64,000 nucleotides of DNA. It comes from Streptomyces nigrescens. Lineage in GTDB: Bacteria > Actinomycetota > Actinomycetes > Streptomycetales > Streptomycetaceae. Below are positions 17,701 to 25,248 of this stretch, in pieces. Under the pieces are notes generated by a model that was given only the letters and a program-made list of their open reading frames with translations, made no database searches and was not told the DNA's origin. Location of the stretch: positions 434,001 through 498,000 of the forward strand of contig AP026073.1 of NCBI GenBank assembly GCA_024349765.1. The letters are read 5' to 3'. The translations under genes were made by a program, and so were the position numbers. Position 1 is the stretch's first letter. Each line of letters begins with the position of its first letter.

Positions 17701-18284
17701 ACCGCCTCGTCCAGGCACAACTCGCCCTCCGGGAAGGCGAAACCGTGCCGGTCCCAGAACTCCCGGCGGAACACCTTGTTCCGGGCGAAGGAATCCGCCA
17801 GCAGCGTCAGATCCTCCGTCACATGCGTCCTCAGCACCGTCTGCCGGCCCGCCGGATGACGCGCCGACTGACTCCGCCCCGCCGCCCCCAGCCGGTACAC
17901 ATTGCCCGTCGCCAGATCCGCCCCCGACCTCTCCAGCAACCCCACCAGATCCTCGTATGCCCGGGGCAGCAGCACATCGTCCGCATCCAGGAACGCCAGA
18001 TAACCGGTGTGCGGAAAAGCGTGCCGGGCACCGGCGTTCCGCGCCGCACCGCACCCCGGCACCTCACCCCCCGTCAGATGCACGATCCGGAACCGCGGAT
18101 CCCGCTCCGCGGCGGCATGCGCCACAGCAGAAGACGGGCCCGCACCGGCGGGCCCGCCCTCCACCAGCACCACATCCAGTTCCGCCAGCGTCTGCGCCGC
18201 CACCGACGCCAGGCACTCCTCCAGATTCCCCTCCGCCCCCGCACCACGAGGAACCGGGACGACGACGGTGAGCCGGGGCTTCAT
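14733..18284 (-). CDS. large bifunctional GT2 / CDP-glycerol glycerophosphotransferase-like protein
   Basis: From the ATG at 18284 the protein is 1183 aa. Residues 1-300 are a GT2 domain (LTVVVPVPRGAGAEGNLEECL, VLVEGGPAGAG, GYLAFLDADDVLLP). Residues of about 400-780 are beta-rich modules with no motif I know. Residues of about 790-1180 match the CDP-glycerol glycerophosphotransferase (TagF) family: VVTNTHLPWWFTRRGG, IVQTWHGTPLKRIGADL, LFAADRELRAAAV and VTDYSSLAVDFANTGRPMLFL. It is a longer paralogue of the 842-3211 gene, with an extra central module. It probably polymerises a polyol-phosphate-containing wall polymer. The frame continues upstream of 18284, but the GT2 core begins there. Codon use is as GC-biased as its neighbours. 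Confidence 0.9.
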   Translation of the reverse strand: MKPRLTVVVPVPRGAGAEGNLEECLASVAAQTLAELDVVLVEGGPAGAGPSSAVAHAAAERDPRFRIVHLTGGEVPGCGAARNAGARHAFPHTGYLAFLDADDVLLPRAYEDLVGLLERSGADLATGNVYRLGAAGRSQSARHPAGRQTVLRTHVTEDLTLLADSFARNKVFRREFWDRHGFAFPEGELCLDEAVTVPAHFLAGAVDVLREHVCYWRLPEGAARHRRPDPRGVRDRFAAVAAIRRFLGDAARPQLHGYRRDYDRFQLTDGLADLVAALPGAAPETRTAFLDCARDFLAGVDPRVFPELPVELRMRWYLVRAGRAADLLTLLRHEARNPAAFAVAGPPLRRRAVVPVSPPLELPPGVTRLGRGDFPVCARVREAVWRDGVLVLRGHAYVRNVDAAHRHTVGVRTAVLSCGRRRIVLPLRTVAMPEATAESGQELHCYDWSGFELRVDPARLRRGGRWEEGDWSVGLVLASANGVRMASPEAPESGSGAAPVVCEVADEGPRGVVRVTPWYEDGRLRLSVARRTRWLAGHRSVAAGALQVSVRAPGPVPSGLRLTHQGTGTVVSFPAGAEPAEGGEVTFRVLAEAVASARPPRDGAPSLIPPAHTESWLAELVLPDGATDRVACDPALEPVGYPLPHGRELVVAAGPAGDLMLHDRTPQPYADRVLWRSDGTLLVAGGLPAAAPHATELVLKHGVHAAELTFPVTHDEGRFHGRLPLGALPSLAGPVPLREGGWSLHLRERGAVASPLDAPVRLAPRVLDGLPASCTVRGKPLVVDRHRGDELLVVAGPAVPAADRGPYRRRLLREQHYVLHRSRPLRDTVLYSSFGGRSYGDSPRAVHEELVRRGMDVEHLWAVRDAQSTVPGTARAVVVGSAEWHGALAHSRWVVTNTHLPWWFTRRGGQRIVQTWHGTPLKRIGADLAGTLCAGLAHLAPRPRVSRQWSVLLSPNGHSTAVLRSALGFAGRVLETGLPRTDVLFAADRELRAAAVRERLGLEPGRRVVLYAPTPRDDVAYDARHHRLPLALDVDLARRELGDGHVLLVRGHPLVADRLPGHHAPFAVDVSAYPDAMELLLVADVLVTDYSSLAVDFANTGRPMLFLTPDLPHYRDALRGFTLDFEARVPGPLLSSTGELVEALGDLEAVAAASAEAYADFRAVFCHRDDGGAAGRVADVMER

Positions 18285-18553
18285 AGACGGACCACGCCCT
18301 TCCTGTCTGTTGTGGGCGTTCAACTCACCACCGGCGGCACGGTCACCGGATCTGCGCTGAAAGGGTGAGCCCCCCCGCCCGCGGCCGCACCACCCACCCG
18401 CACCCCACCGCCCGCCCGAAGACCTTCCGCCCACCGGGTCGGCGCGCCGCGGCCACCCCGCCCCGGCCCATGCCGTAGACCCGAAGCCGTACACCCGTCG
18501 CGCAGCGTTACGGCGCCCCCGCGCCGCGTCCCAGGGAAGGTGACCGCGTCCCG

Positions 18554-19240
18554 ATGCCCGGCCGAACCGACAGCCCCGCCCCCACCGACAGCCCGGATGC
18601 CCAGCCACCCACCGGCGAACCCCGCACCCCCCGCACCCCCCGCCCCACCGGCACCGCCCCCGCCGCCTCCACCGCCCGCCTCCCCGCCGAACCCACCCGC
18701 CCCGGCCTCGCCCGCCTGCTGCCCGCCCACACCCCCTACCGCCGGCAACTACGGCGCATCGGCGCCGGCCGCGTCCTGGAAATCGGCTGCGGCGACGGCG
18801 ACACCCTCGCCGGCTGCACCCCCGGCAGCGTCGGCATCGACCACGACCCCGACGCCGTCGCCCGCTGCCGCACCCGCGGCCTGACCGCCTACACCCCCGA
18901 CGCCTTCCTCGCCGGCCCGCACGCCCGCCCCGGCGCCTTCGACGCCCTCCTCACCGCCCACGTCCTCCAGCACCTCGACGACGAACAGGCCGAAGAACTC
19001 CTCCGCGCCTACGTCCCCTACGTACGGCCCGGCGGCGGCGTCCTCCTCATCACCCCCCAGGAAGCCGGCCACCGCACCGGCCCCCCACCCGTCCGCTTCA
19101 CCGACTTCACCCTGCTGCGCGCCTTCGCCGCCACCGCCGGCCTCACCGTCCGCCGCACCTACTCCCACCCCCTGCCCCGCCCCGCCGGGATGCTGCTGCG
19201 CCCCAACGTGTTCGTCCTGGTGGGGCAGGTACCGCGATAG
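18554..19240 (+). CDS. class I SAM-dependent methyltransferase
   Basis: The 228-aa protein opens with about 45 Pro/Thr/Ala-rich residues, then has the class I methyltransferase core. Motif I is VLEIGCGDGDTLAG at about 75-88, the acidic end of strand 2 is VGIDHDPDA, motif post-I/II is FDALLTAHVLQHLDD and motif III is YVRPGGGVLLITPQE. Such proteins (Methyltransf_11/23 group) often methylate small molecules or sugars. The location between glycopolymer genes suggests a surface polymer or lipid precursor as substrate, but this is inference. It is divergent from the large GT2/TagF gene and convergent with the next methyltransferase. Confidence 0.87.
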   Translation: MPGRTDSPAPTDSPDAQPPTGEPRTPRTPRPTGTAPAASTARLPAEPTRPGLARLLPAHTPYRRQLRRIGAGRVLEIGCGDGDTLAGCTPGSVGIDHDPDAVARCRTRGLTAYTPDAFLAGPHARPGAFDALLTAHVLQHLDDEQAEELLRAYVPYVRPGGGVLLITPQEAGHRTGPPPVRFTDFTLLRAFAATAGLTVRRTYSHPLPRPAGMLLRPNVFVLVGQVPR

Positions 19241-19285
19241 GGAAGGGCAGGTACCGGGGGGCACGGGCGCCGGCGCACACGAAAA

Positions 19286-19319
19286 CCGGGGCGGGCCGCC
19301 CTACGGCAGCCCGCCCCGG
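19286..19319. terminator. bidirectional hairpin terminator
   Basis: A perfect 11-bp GC-rich inverted repeat (arms 19286-19296 and 19309-19319) has a 12-nt loop. It lies between two convergent methyltransferase genes. On the minus strand the stem is followed by a TTTTC run from the flanking AAAA, which fits an intrinsic terminator in that direction. Confidence 0.75.
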
Positions 19320-19338
19320 CCCCTCGCCGGCGCGGCGG

Positions 19339-20304
19339 CTAGCGCCCGCCCACCCGCTTACGGGCCTTCACGAGCGCCCGCGCCACGATCGGCGGCAGCA
19401 CCTCCCGCGCCACCTTCCGCACCGTCGCCCGCGTCGGAACCGGCGCCCGCCGCCCCGGCCGCACCGCCGGCCCGGACGCCACCGCCACCTCGGGGCGCAC
19501 CGCACCCGCCGCGGCCGCCGACGGCGCCGCACGGTGCCGCGACACCGGCTGCACCGGCTCCTTCGCACCCTTCGCGCTCAACCGCACCAGCGGCGCCCCG
19601 TTCACGTACTGCACCTCGTGCCAGATGTCACCGCGCTCCGCGATCCACCCCACCAGCGCCTTCTGGAGCGGCTCCGGATCACCCCACGTCCCGTAGAACT
19701 TCGTGCCCGTGATGCAGATCGGCCGCAGCCCCTCATTGGCGACCGCCTGCCACGTCGCCGCCGCCACCCCCGGACAGTGCTCCGCGCGGTAGTCGTCCAG
19801 CACCACCACACCACTGCCGGTCAGCAACTCCCGCACCGCCAGGATGTCCCCGTGCACATGCTCGTACAGATGCGACGCGTCGATGTGCGCGAACCGCACC
19901 GAGCCCTTCTCGACGTGCTCGCTGACGATCGAACTCAGCCCCTGCACGATCGTCGGCAACTCGTCGTGGAACGACAGGTAGTTGGCCTCGAAAGCCCGCC
20001 GCGTCAGCGACGCGTACGACTTCTTCATCTCCTTGGAGTTCGACGCGTCCTCGGCCGGCGAATCGAAGAGATCGCAGACCGTGAAGCGCTCACCGGCGCC
20101 CAGCCGCGCACCGAGGAAAATCGCGCTCTTGCCCATGTACGCGCCCAGTTCGAGCAGATCGCCCGCCTCGGAACGCGCCTGCTGATACGCCAGGAACCAG
20201 TCGAACAGCAGCTGATCGGCAGTGAAGAACCAGCCTTTCACCTCGGACAACCGGACAGGGCGCGGGAGTTGCTCGGCACTCTGGTCTGCGGTGGGGGCAG
20301 TCAT
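19339..20304 (-). CDS. class I SAM-dependent methyltransferase (Methyltransf_24-like)
   Basis: This 321-aa protein starts at ATG 20304, with GGAG about 11 nt upstream. The core shows DLLELGAYMGKSAIFLGARL (motif I), FTVCDLFDSP (strand-2 acid), VRFAHIDASHLYEHVHGDI and GVVVLDDYRAEHCPGV. The IDASHxYExVxxDI and DDY pattern is typical of the Methyltransf_24 group found in sugar and cell-surface polysaccharide clusters. The last 75 residues are Ala/Pro/Arg-rich and basic, perhaps contacting membrane or polymer. It is likely to act on the locus' glycopolymer or its precursor, which is not provable here. Confidence 0.87.
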   Translation of the reverse strand: MTAPTADQSAEQLPRPVRLSEVKGWFFTADQLLFDWFLAYQQARSEAGDLLELGAYMGKSAIFLGARLGAGERFTVCDLFDSPAEDASNSKEMKKSYASLTRRAFEANYLSFHDELPTIVQGLSSIVSEHVEKGSVRFAHIDASHLYEHVHGDILAVRELLTGSGVVVLDDYRAEHCPGVAAATWQAVANEGLRPICITGTKFYGTWGDPEPLQKALVGWIAERGDIWHEVQYVNGAPLVRLSAKGAKEPVQPVSRHRAAPSAAAAGAVRPEVAVASGPAVRPGRRAPVPTRATVRKVAREVLPPIVARALVKARKRVGGR

Positions 20305-20694
20305 GTGCGGTCCGTCTCCAGACGGTCGGGAACGTAGGCGGAATGCAACAGGCAAAGCGATGTGCGGGGACACATACGGACGCATACGGAGTGTGCAGTT
20401 ATGAACACGCCCGGCCCCGGTACGGGACGGCGCACGGGCCCCGCCCACGCAGGGGCGGGCACACCCTCGTCCGGCACGGAAAACGCGCCGGCGCCGCTAC
20501 GCAGTCTCCACGACGGAGCCCCGTCGCACCATGCGTTTCACGGCAGTGACCGACATCGTAGGGGGACGGACATGAACGCGGGATAACAACGGCGCGACCC
20601 GTAACCGACCCCGTACCCCGTACGCCGTACCCCGTACGCCGTACCCCGTACGGCACACGGCACACGGCACACGGCCCGCCGCGCCCGCCACCCC
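20305..20694. other. 390-bp gene-free region with promoter and short repeats
   Basis: No ORF here has coding character. The right-hand end must hold the promoter of the methyltransferase (minus strand, starting 20304). The left-hand part next to the permease stop holds tandem repeats (see the 20616-20674 entry). Confidence 0.6.
20616..20674. repeat. 14-bp and 7-bp tandem repeats downstream of permease gene
   Basis: Two and a half copies of CCCCGTACGCCGTA (20616-20629, 20630-20643, 20644-20653) are followed directly by three copies of CACACGG (20654-20674). The 14-mer contains the palindrome CGTACG. The array begins 19 nt past the permease stop at 20695, on the downstream side of that minus-strand gene, where a terminator would be expected. 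Confidence 0.85.
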
Positions 20695-21606
20695 TCACTT
20701 CACCGCGCCCGCCATCACCCCGGACACGAACTGCCGCTGGAACGCGAAGAAAACGATCAACGGCACCACCATCGACAGGAACGCCCCCGGCGCCAGCACA
20801 TCGATGTTGTTGCCGAACTGCCGCACCTCCTGCTGCAACGCCACCGTGATCGGCGGACTCCCACTGTCCGCGAAGATCAACGCCACCAGCATGTCGTTCC
20901 ACACCCACAGGAACTGGAAGATCCCCAACGACGCGATCGCCGGACCCCCCAACGGCAACACCACCCGCGTGAACAACCGCAGCTCACCCGCCCCGTCCAG
21001 CCGCGCCGCCTCCAACAACTCCCGAGGGATCTCCGCGAAGAAATTCCGCAACAGGAACACCGCGAACGGCAACCCGAACGCCGTGTGGAAAAGAATCACC
21101 CCCGCCGTCGTCTCGAACAGCCCCACCGCCCCGAACAACTTCGCCACCGGAATCAGCGCCACCTGCACCGGCACCACCAGCAACCCCACCACCACCAGGA
21201 ACCAGCCGTCCCGGCCCGCGAAATCCATCCACGCGAACGCATAACCCGCCAGCGCCCCGATCACCACCACCAGCACCGTCGCCGGCACCGTGATCTCCGC
21301 CGTCGTCAGCAGCGAACCCATCACCTTGCCGTTCGACAGCAACCGGCCGTAATTGTCGAACGTGATCTGCGCCGGCTCCGCGAACACCCGCCACCAGCCC
21401 GACTCACCGATCCGCTGCGGACTGCGCAACGACGACAACAACAACCCCACCGACGGCATCAACCAGAACAACGCCACCAGCACCAGGAACACGCGCACCG
21501 CACCACCACCGGCCCGCGCCACCAACCGCGCCGCCAAAGACGGCCGCGCCCGCCCCACCGCACCCGCCCCGCCACCGGCCCGGACGACCCCCTCCACCGC
21601 CGTCAT
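20695..21606 (-). CDS. carbohydrate ABC transporter permease (MalG-type)
   Basis: This 303-aa inner-membrane protein has six hydrophobic segments and the MalG-like EAA loop PRELLEAARLDGAGELRLFTRVVLPLGGP, where the coupling helix meets the ATPase. FLWVWNDMLVALIF and the C-terminal FVSGVMAGAVK are also typical of CUT1 sugar importers. The ATG at 21606 overlaps the upstream permease stop by 4 nt (ATGA), so the two subunits are translationally coupled. No ATPase gene is present in the operon. In Streptomyces such importers generally share the MsiK ATPase encoded elsewhere. The sugar is unknown. Confidence 0.95.
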   Translation of the reverse strand: MTAVEGVVRAGGGAGAVGRARPSLAARLVARAGGGAVRVFLVLVALFWLMPSVGLLLSSLRSPQRIGESGWWRVFAEPAQITFDNYGRLLSNGKVMGSLLTTAEITVPATVLVVVIGALAGYAFAWMDFAGRDGWFLVVVGLLVVPVQVALIPVAKLFGAVGLFETTAGVILFHTAFGLPFAVFLLRNFFAEIPRELLEAARLDGAGELRLFTRVVLPLGGPAIASLGIFQFLWVWNDMLVALIFADSGSPPITVALQQEVRQFGNNIDVLAPGAFLSMVVPLIVFFAFQRQFVSGVMAGAVK

Positions 21607-22949
21607 CGACGACGCTCCTTCCGTATCCGCCGGAGATTCACCCACATCACCGGCAGCACGAGCAGCAGCAGGAACACCGCGATCGCACTGCCCAGCCCCT
21701 CATCGACATCCGTCCCGAACGACGACTGGAACAACTGCAACGCCAGCACATTCGCCGACCGCAGACTCGACCCCGGCGCGATGATGTACACCAGGTCGAA
21801 GATCTTCAGCACATTGATCATCAACGTCACCAGCACCACCACCAGCACCGGCGCCAGCAACGGCACCGTGATCCGGCGGAACACCTGCCACTCACCCGCC
21901 CCGTCCACCCGCGCCGCCTCCAACAACTCCCGCGGCACCCCCGCCAGCCCCGCCGCGATCAACACCATCGCGAAACCCGCCCACATCCACACATACGCCC
22001 CGATGATCGCCGGAGTCACCAACGCCGGCCCCAGCCACTCCACCCCGCCGTACGCCGACGCGAAATTCCCCGCCGGCAACCGCAACCGCGACCCGTCCGC
22101 CGCCCCACCCGGCAACACGAACGTCCCGTCCGCCGCCGTCCGCGCCGACGCCACCACCCGGCCGCCCCGCACCGCCTCCACGGTCACCCCGGCCAGACCC
22201 TTCTCCGACCCGTCGACCACATTCGGCCGGCCGCCACCACCCCGGGTGAAATCCAGCCACACCGTCCCCGTCACACTCCCCGGCCGCGCCACCGCACCCG
22301 CCGCCGGCCGCGCACCCCGCACATCGTCCTGCTGCACCGCCACCAACGGCAGCATCACCACGGACCCCGCACGCACCACCGACCCCGTACTGAACGCCCC
22401 GCCCCCCGACGGCCGCAGCACCCCGTTCGGCCGCGGCCGCGCCCCCGGGAACGGCGCCGGCTCCGCGAACGTGTCATGCACCCCCACCCACACCGCATTG
22501 GCCACCCCACGCTCCGGATTCTGGTCGTACACCAGCCGGAAAATGATCCCCGCCGCCAACATCGAAATCGCCATCGGCATGAAAATGACCAGCTTGAACG
22601 CCGTACCCCACCGCACCCGCTCCGTCAGCACCGCGAAGATCAACCCCAGCGCCGTCGACACCGTCGGCGCCACCACCACCCACACCACGTTGTTCCGCAA
22701 CGCGGTACGAATCCCGTCGTCCGCGAACAACGCCCCGTAATTCCCGAGCCCCACGAACCCGTCACCGGACGCATCGAACAGACTCCGGTACACGGAAAAC
22801 CCGATGGGATACACCACCAGCGCACCCAACAACACCAACGCCGGCAACAAGAACACGGCAGCCACCCACCGCCGCGTCCCCGTCACACGCCGCCCACCAC
22901 TGACGGTCGCCGTACTGCCGCTGACTTCCGCGGACCTGCTGCTGCTCAT
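21603..22949 (-). CDS. carbohydrate ABC transporter permease (MalF-type) with large extracellular insertion
   Basis: From the ATG at 22949 the protein is 448 aa, about 130-150 aa longer than usual for a CUT1 permease. Hydrophobic segments TM1 (about 29-50), TM2 (88-108) and TM3 (117-140) precede an insertion at roughly 155-305, followed by TM4 (GPALVTPAIIGAYVWMWAGFAMVL) and the EAA loop (PRELLEAARVDGAGEWQVF). The insertion contains GSVTGTVWLDF, GLAGVTVEAVRGGRVV and TAADGTFVLPGG, which look like a SdrD-B/SpaA or carboxypeptidase-regulatory beta-sandwich. It sits in the outside loop between TM3 and TM4, the place where E. coli MalF has its P2 domain that touches the binding protein. A docking role is inferred. 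Confidence 0.92.
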   Translation of the reverse strand: MSSSRSAEVSGSTATVSGGRRVTGTRRWVAAVFLLPALVLLGALVVYPIGFSVYRSLFDASGDGFVGLGNYGALFADDGIRTALRNNVVWVVVAPTVSTALGLIFAVLTERVRWGTAFKLVIFMPMAISMLAAGIIFRLVYDQNPERGVANAVWVGVHDTFAEPAPFPGARPRPNGVLRPSGGGAFSTGSVVRAGSVVMLPLVAVQQDDVRGARPAAGAVARPGSVTGTVWLDFTRGGGGRPNVVDGSEKGLAGVTVEAVRGGRVVASARTAADGTFVLPGGAADGSRLRLPAGNFASAYGGVEWLGPALVTPAIIGAYVWMWAGFAMVLIAAGLAGVPRELLEAARVDGAGEWQVFRRITVPLLAPVLVVVLVTLMINVLKIFDLVYIIAPGSSLRSANVLALQLFQSSFGTDVDEGLGSAIAVFLLLLVLPVMWVNLRRIRKERRR

Positions 22950-23014
22950 CGTGACAATCCCCCGGCACAGGCGAAACGGCACAGGAAAGAAGGGCAATGG
23001 AGCCAAGAGGCATA

Positions 23015-23072
23015 GGAAAGAGGAAGAGGAAGAGGAAGAGGAAGGAACGGCCGGCGGCAGATTCGCCGGCCG
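23015..23072 (-). promoter_or_regulatory. intercistronic hairpin and GA-rich repeat between binding-protein and permease genes
   Basis: A perfect 9-bp inverted repeat (arms 23048-23056 and 23064-23072, 7-nt loop) lies just after the binding-protein stop at 23084. Downstream on the transcript comes a run of CTTCCT hexamers (GGAAGA on the + strand, about 23015-23046). Such hairpins usually protect or partly terminate the message, so that the binding protein is made in excess over the permeases. Confidence 0.6.
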
Positions 23073-23083
23073 CTCAACTCCCC

Positions 23084-24448
23084 TCACCCACCGAACGACT
23101 TGACCGCGTCCCGCTCCAGCCGCGCCTGCGTCCCCGCCACGTCCTTCGGGTTCTTCAGGAAGTCCTGCAAGTCCTTCCACTCACCCTGACCCGGCTTCCC
23201 ACCGAACGACGCCGGCGCCTGATCCGACATGTCGAAGCGGAAATCATCACCGGCCGCGATCAGCGCCCCCGCGATCCTCCGCATCACCGCGTCCCCGTAC
23301 GCCGCCCGGTCGAGTGCCTTGTTCGGCGAAATGAACCCACCCGCCTGCGCCCAGATCCGCGCCGCATCCGTCGACGCCAGGAACGTCAGCAGCGCCTGCG
23401 CCGCCTTACCGCCCTTCAGCGCCACCGCCACATCCCCGCCCGTCACCACCGGCGACTTCGCACCCACCGCCGGGAACGGGAAAACCTTCGCGTCCGACCC
23501 GATCTTCGCCTTCGTCTGCGAAATATTCGCCGCCGCGAAATCCGCCGACGACACCATCGCCGCCTTCGGCGCGTCACCACCGCTGAACGTCTGCGTCACC
23601 GACGTCGGGAAATCCGTCTGCAACGCCCCCGCATTACCACCCGCCAGCAGATCCTTGCGCCCGAAAAGCTGACCGAGCGTGGACAGCGCCTGCTTCACCG
23701 AGGCATCCGTCCAGGCGATCCGGTGCTGGGCCAGCTGGTCGTACTTCTCCGGCCCGGCCTGCGAAAGATAGATGTTCTCGAACCAGTCGGTCAGCGTCCA
23801 GCCGTCCGACCCGCCCACCGAGACCGGCTGCACCCCCGACTCGGAAATCGTCCGCGCCGCCTTCAGGAACTCCGCCCAGGTCTTCGGCTCCTTCACACCG
23901 GCGTTCCCGAACGCCTGCGCGTTGTACCACACCAGCGACTTGTTACTGGCCTTGAAATACACCCCGTACTCGGTGCCCTTATGAGCCCCGAGGTCCCGCC
24001 ACCCCTTGCTGTAATTCTTCGCCAACTGCGCCTTGGCCTCCGGCCCCAGTGGCTTCAGCCAGCCCTTCCCGGCGAACTCGTTGAGCACCCCGACCTGCTG
24101 CAGCATCGCCACGTCCGGCGGCCCACCCCCGGCGATCTTCGACCCGATGAATCCGGCCATGTCATCGCCGCTGGGCACGAAATCCACCTTCGCCCCGGTG
24201 CGCTTCTCGAACTCGTCCAGCACCTTGACGAAGTTCTCCCGCTCCGCCCCCGTCCACACCGCGGTCACCTGCAGCCGCTGCCCCGCCAACTTGGGCAACC
24301 GCACCGTCACGGCATTCCGCTCGCCCCCGTCGCCCCCACCCCCCTCACCCTTCTTCCCGCCGCCCCCACCACTCCCACAACCGGCCACCCCCACCGCCAG
24401 CACCACGCCCACCACAACGCCGGCCGCCCCCCGCCGCCGCCAACCCAT
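23084..24448 (-). CDS. sugar ABC transporter substrate-binding lipoprotein
   Basis: This 454-aa protein has a lipoprotein signal: WRRRG, a hydrophobic core VVVGVVLAVGVAG, and Cys in the lipobox VAGC at about residue 23, followed by a Gly-rich flexible linker. The mature part is a family 1 extracellular solute-binding protein (ENFVKVLDEFEKRTGAKVDFVPSG, FKASNKSLVWYNAQAF, GDVAVALKGGKAAQALLTFLASTDA). It would capture a sugar or oligosaccharide at the outer face and deliver it to the two permeases encoded downstream. The ATG at 24448 has AGGAG 7 nt upstream; an ATG five codons earlier (24463) is less well placed. The ligand cannot be predicted. Confidence 0.93.
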   Translation of the reverse strand: MGWRRRGAAGVVVGVVLAVGVAGCGSGGGGGKKGEGGGGDGGERNAVTVRLPKLAGQRLQVTAVWTGAERENFVKVLDEFEKRTGAKVDFVPSGDDMAGFIGSKIAGGGPPDVAMLQQVGVLNEFAGKGWLKPLGPEAKAQLAKNYSKGWRDLGAHKGTEYGVYFKASNKSLVWYNAQAFGNAGVKEPKTWAEFLKAARTISESGVQPVSVGGSDGWTLTDWFENIYLSQAGPEKYDQLAQHRIAWTDASVKQALSTLGQLFGRKDLLAGGNAGALQTDFPTSVTQTFSGGDAPKAAMVSSADFAAANISQTKAKIGSDAKVFPFPAVGAKSPVVTGGDVAVALKGGKAAQALLTFLASTDAARIWAQAGGFISPNKALDRAAYGDAVMRRIAGALIAAGDDFRFDMSDQAPASFGGKPGQGEWKDLQDFLKNPKDVAGTQARLERDAVKSFGG

Positions 24449-24524
24449 CCCTCGACTCCTCATCCCCAAACCCCCAATTCCCTCAATGCCGCCCATACCT
24501 GCAACCTGCGCCGCACGGTGATGC

Positions 24525-24556
24525 GCGGTCCGCGCCGCGCGGTGACGGCGGACCGC
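24525..24556. promoter_or_regulatory. 9-bp inverted repeat upstream of the ABC operon
   Basis: GCGGTCCGC (24525-24533) and its exact inverse complement GCGGACCGC (24548-24556) are separated by 14 nt, about 80 bp upstream of the binding-protein start codon. It could be a repressor site or a leader hairpin. No regulator gene lies beside the operon. Confidence 0.4.
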
Positions 24557-24735
24557 TACGAATCGCCGACTCGCTTGTTGACTGGATCGCTTGATCGCTG
24601 GCTCAGTGGATCGCTGGCTTACTGGCTTACTGGCTCGCTGGATTGCTCGGTTCCGTAGCCGGTTCTGCGACCGATGCTGTGACCTGCCGCGGCCCTTCAC
24701 ACGCGGCTCCCAGGGGGCCGCCGTAGTGCTCCTGC

Positions 24736-24825
24736 GGTGGTACGAGGTGCGGTGGTGCGAGGTGCGGTGGTGCGAGGTGCAATGGTGCGAGGTGCAATGG
24801 TGCGAGGTGCAATGGTGCGAGGTAC
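24736..24825. repeat. six 15-bp tandem repeats
   Basis: Units of GGTGGTGCGAGGTGC (three copies, one with an A) are followed by AATGGTGCGAGGTGC (three copies, the last with one change). The period is exact, at 24736, 24751, 24766, 24781, 24796 and 24811. The unit is a multiple of three, so it reads as RWCEV/QWCEV pentapeptides on the + strand, but the flanking frame is not gene-like. Confidence 0.9.
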
Positions 24826-25248
24826 TGCTTGCGAGGCACTGCCGTGGCGGTGCAAGTGCGGTGGTACGTAACGCGGTGGTACGTAACGCCTTGGTATGTA
24901 ACTGCGTTCCTGCTTTCCTGCGATCTGCCGCGCCCGTGCCCTCTGTCCCTCTGCCCGTGCTCTGTGACCTGCCGATGCCTGCCGATGCTGCCGATGCCGT
25001 GCTGGCGCGGCGCGGTTCGGGGTGACCCTGACGCCACGGTGCGCCGCTGTGCGCCGCCGTCGCGCGGCTACCGGCCGCCCCGCACCGCCTCGGCCGGCGT
25101 CCAGCCCGGCACGCCGCACCGCCTCAGCCGGCGCCGAGCCCGACACGGCGTGCGACAGGTCTACGCCCCACCCCCGGCCTCCGCAATACCGCGTCCAGCG
25201 CCAACTCGCCTTTCGTAATGGTGCTGTTACGGCCACTCCAAACCCCGA

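Noticed and set aside
24591-25025. Open frame encoding RWCEV pentapeptide repeats
   Set aside because: It exists because a 15-bp non-coding repeat is a multiple of three. No ribosome binding site, and the flanking composition is not coding.
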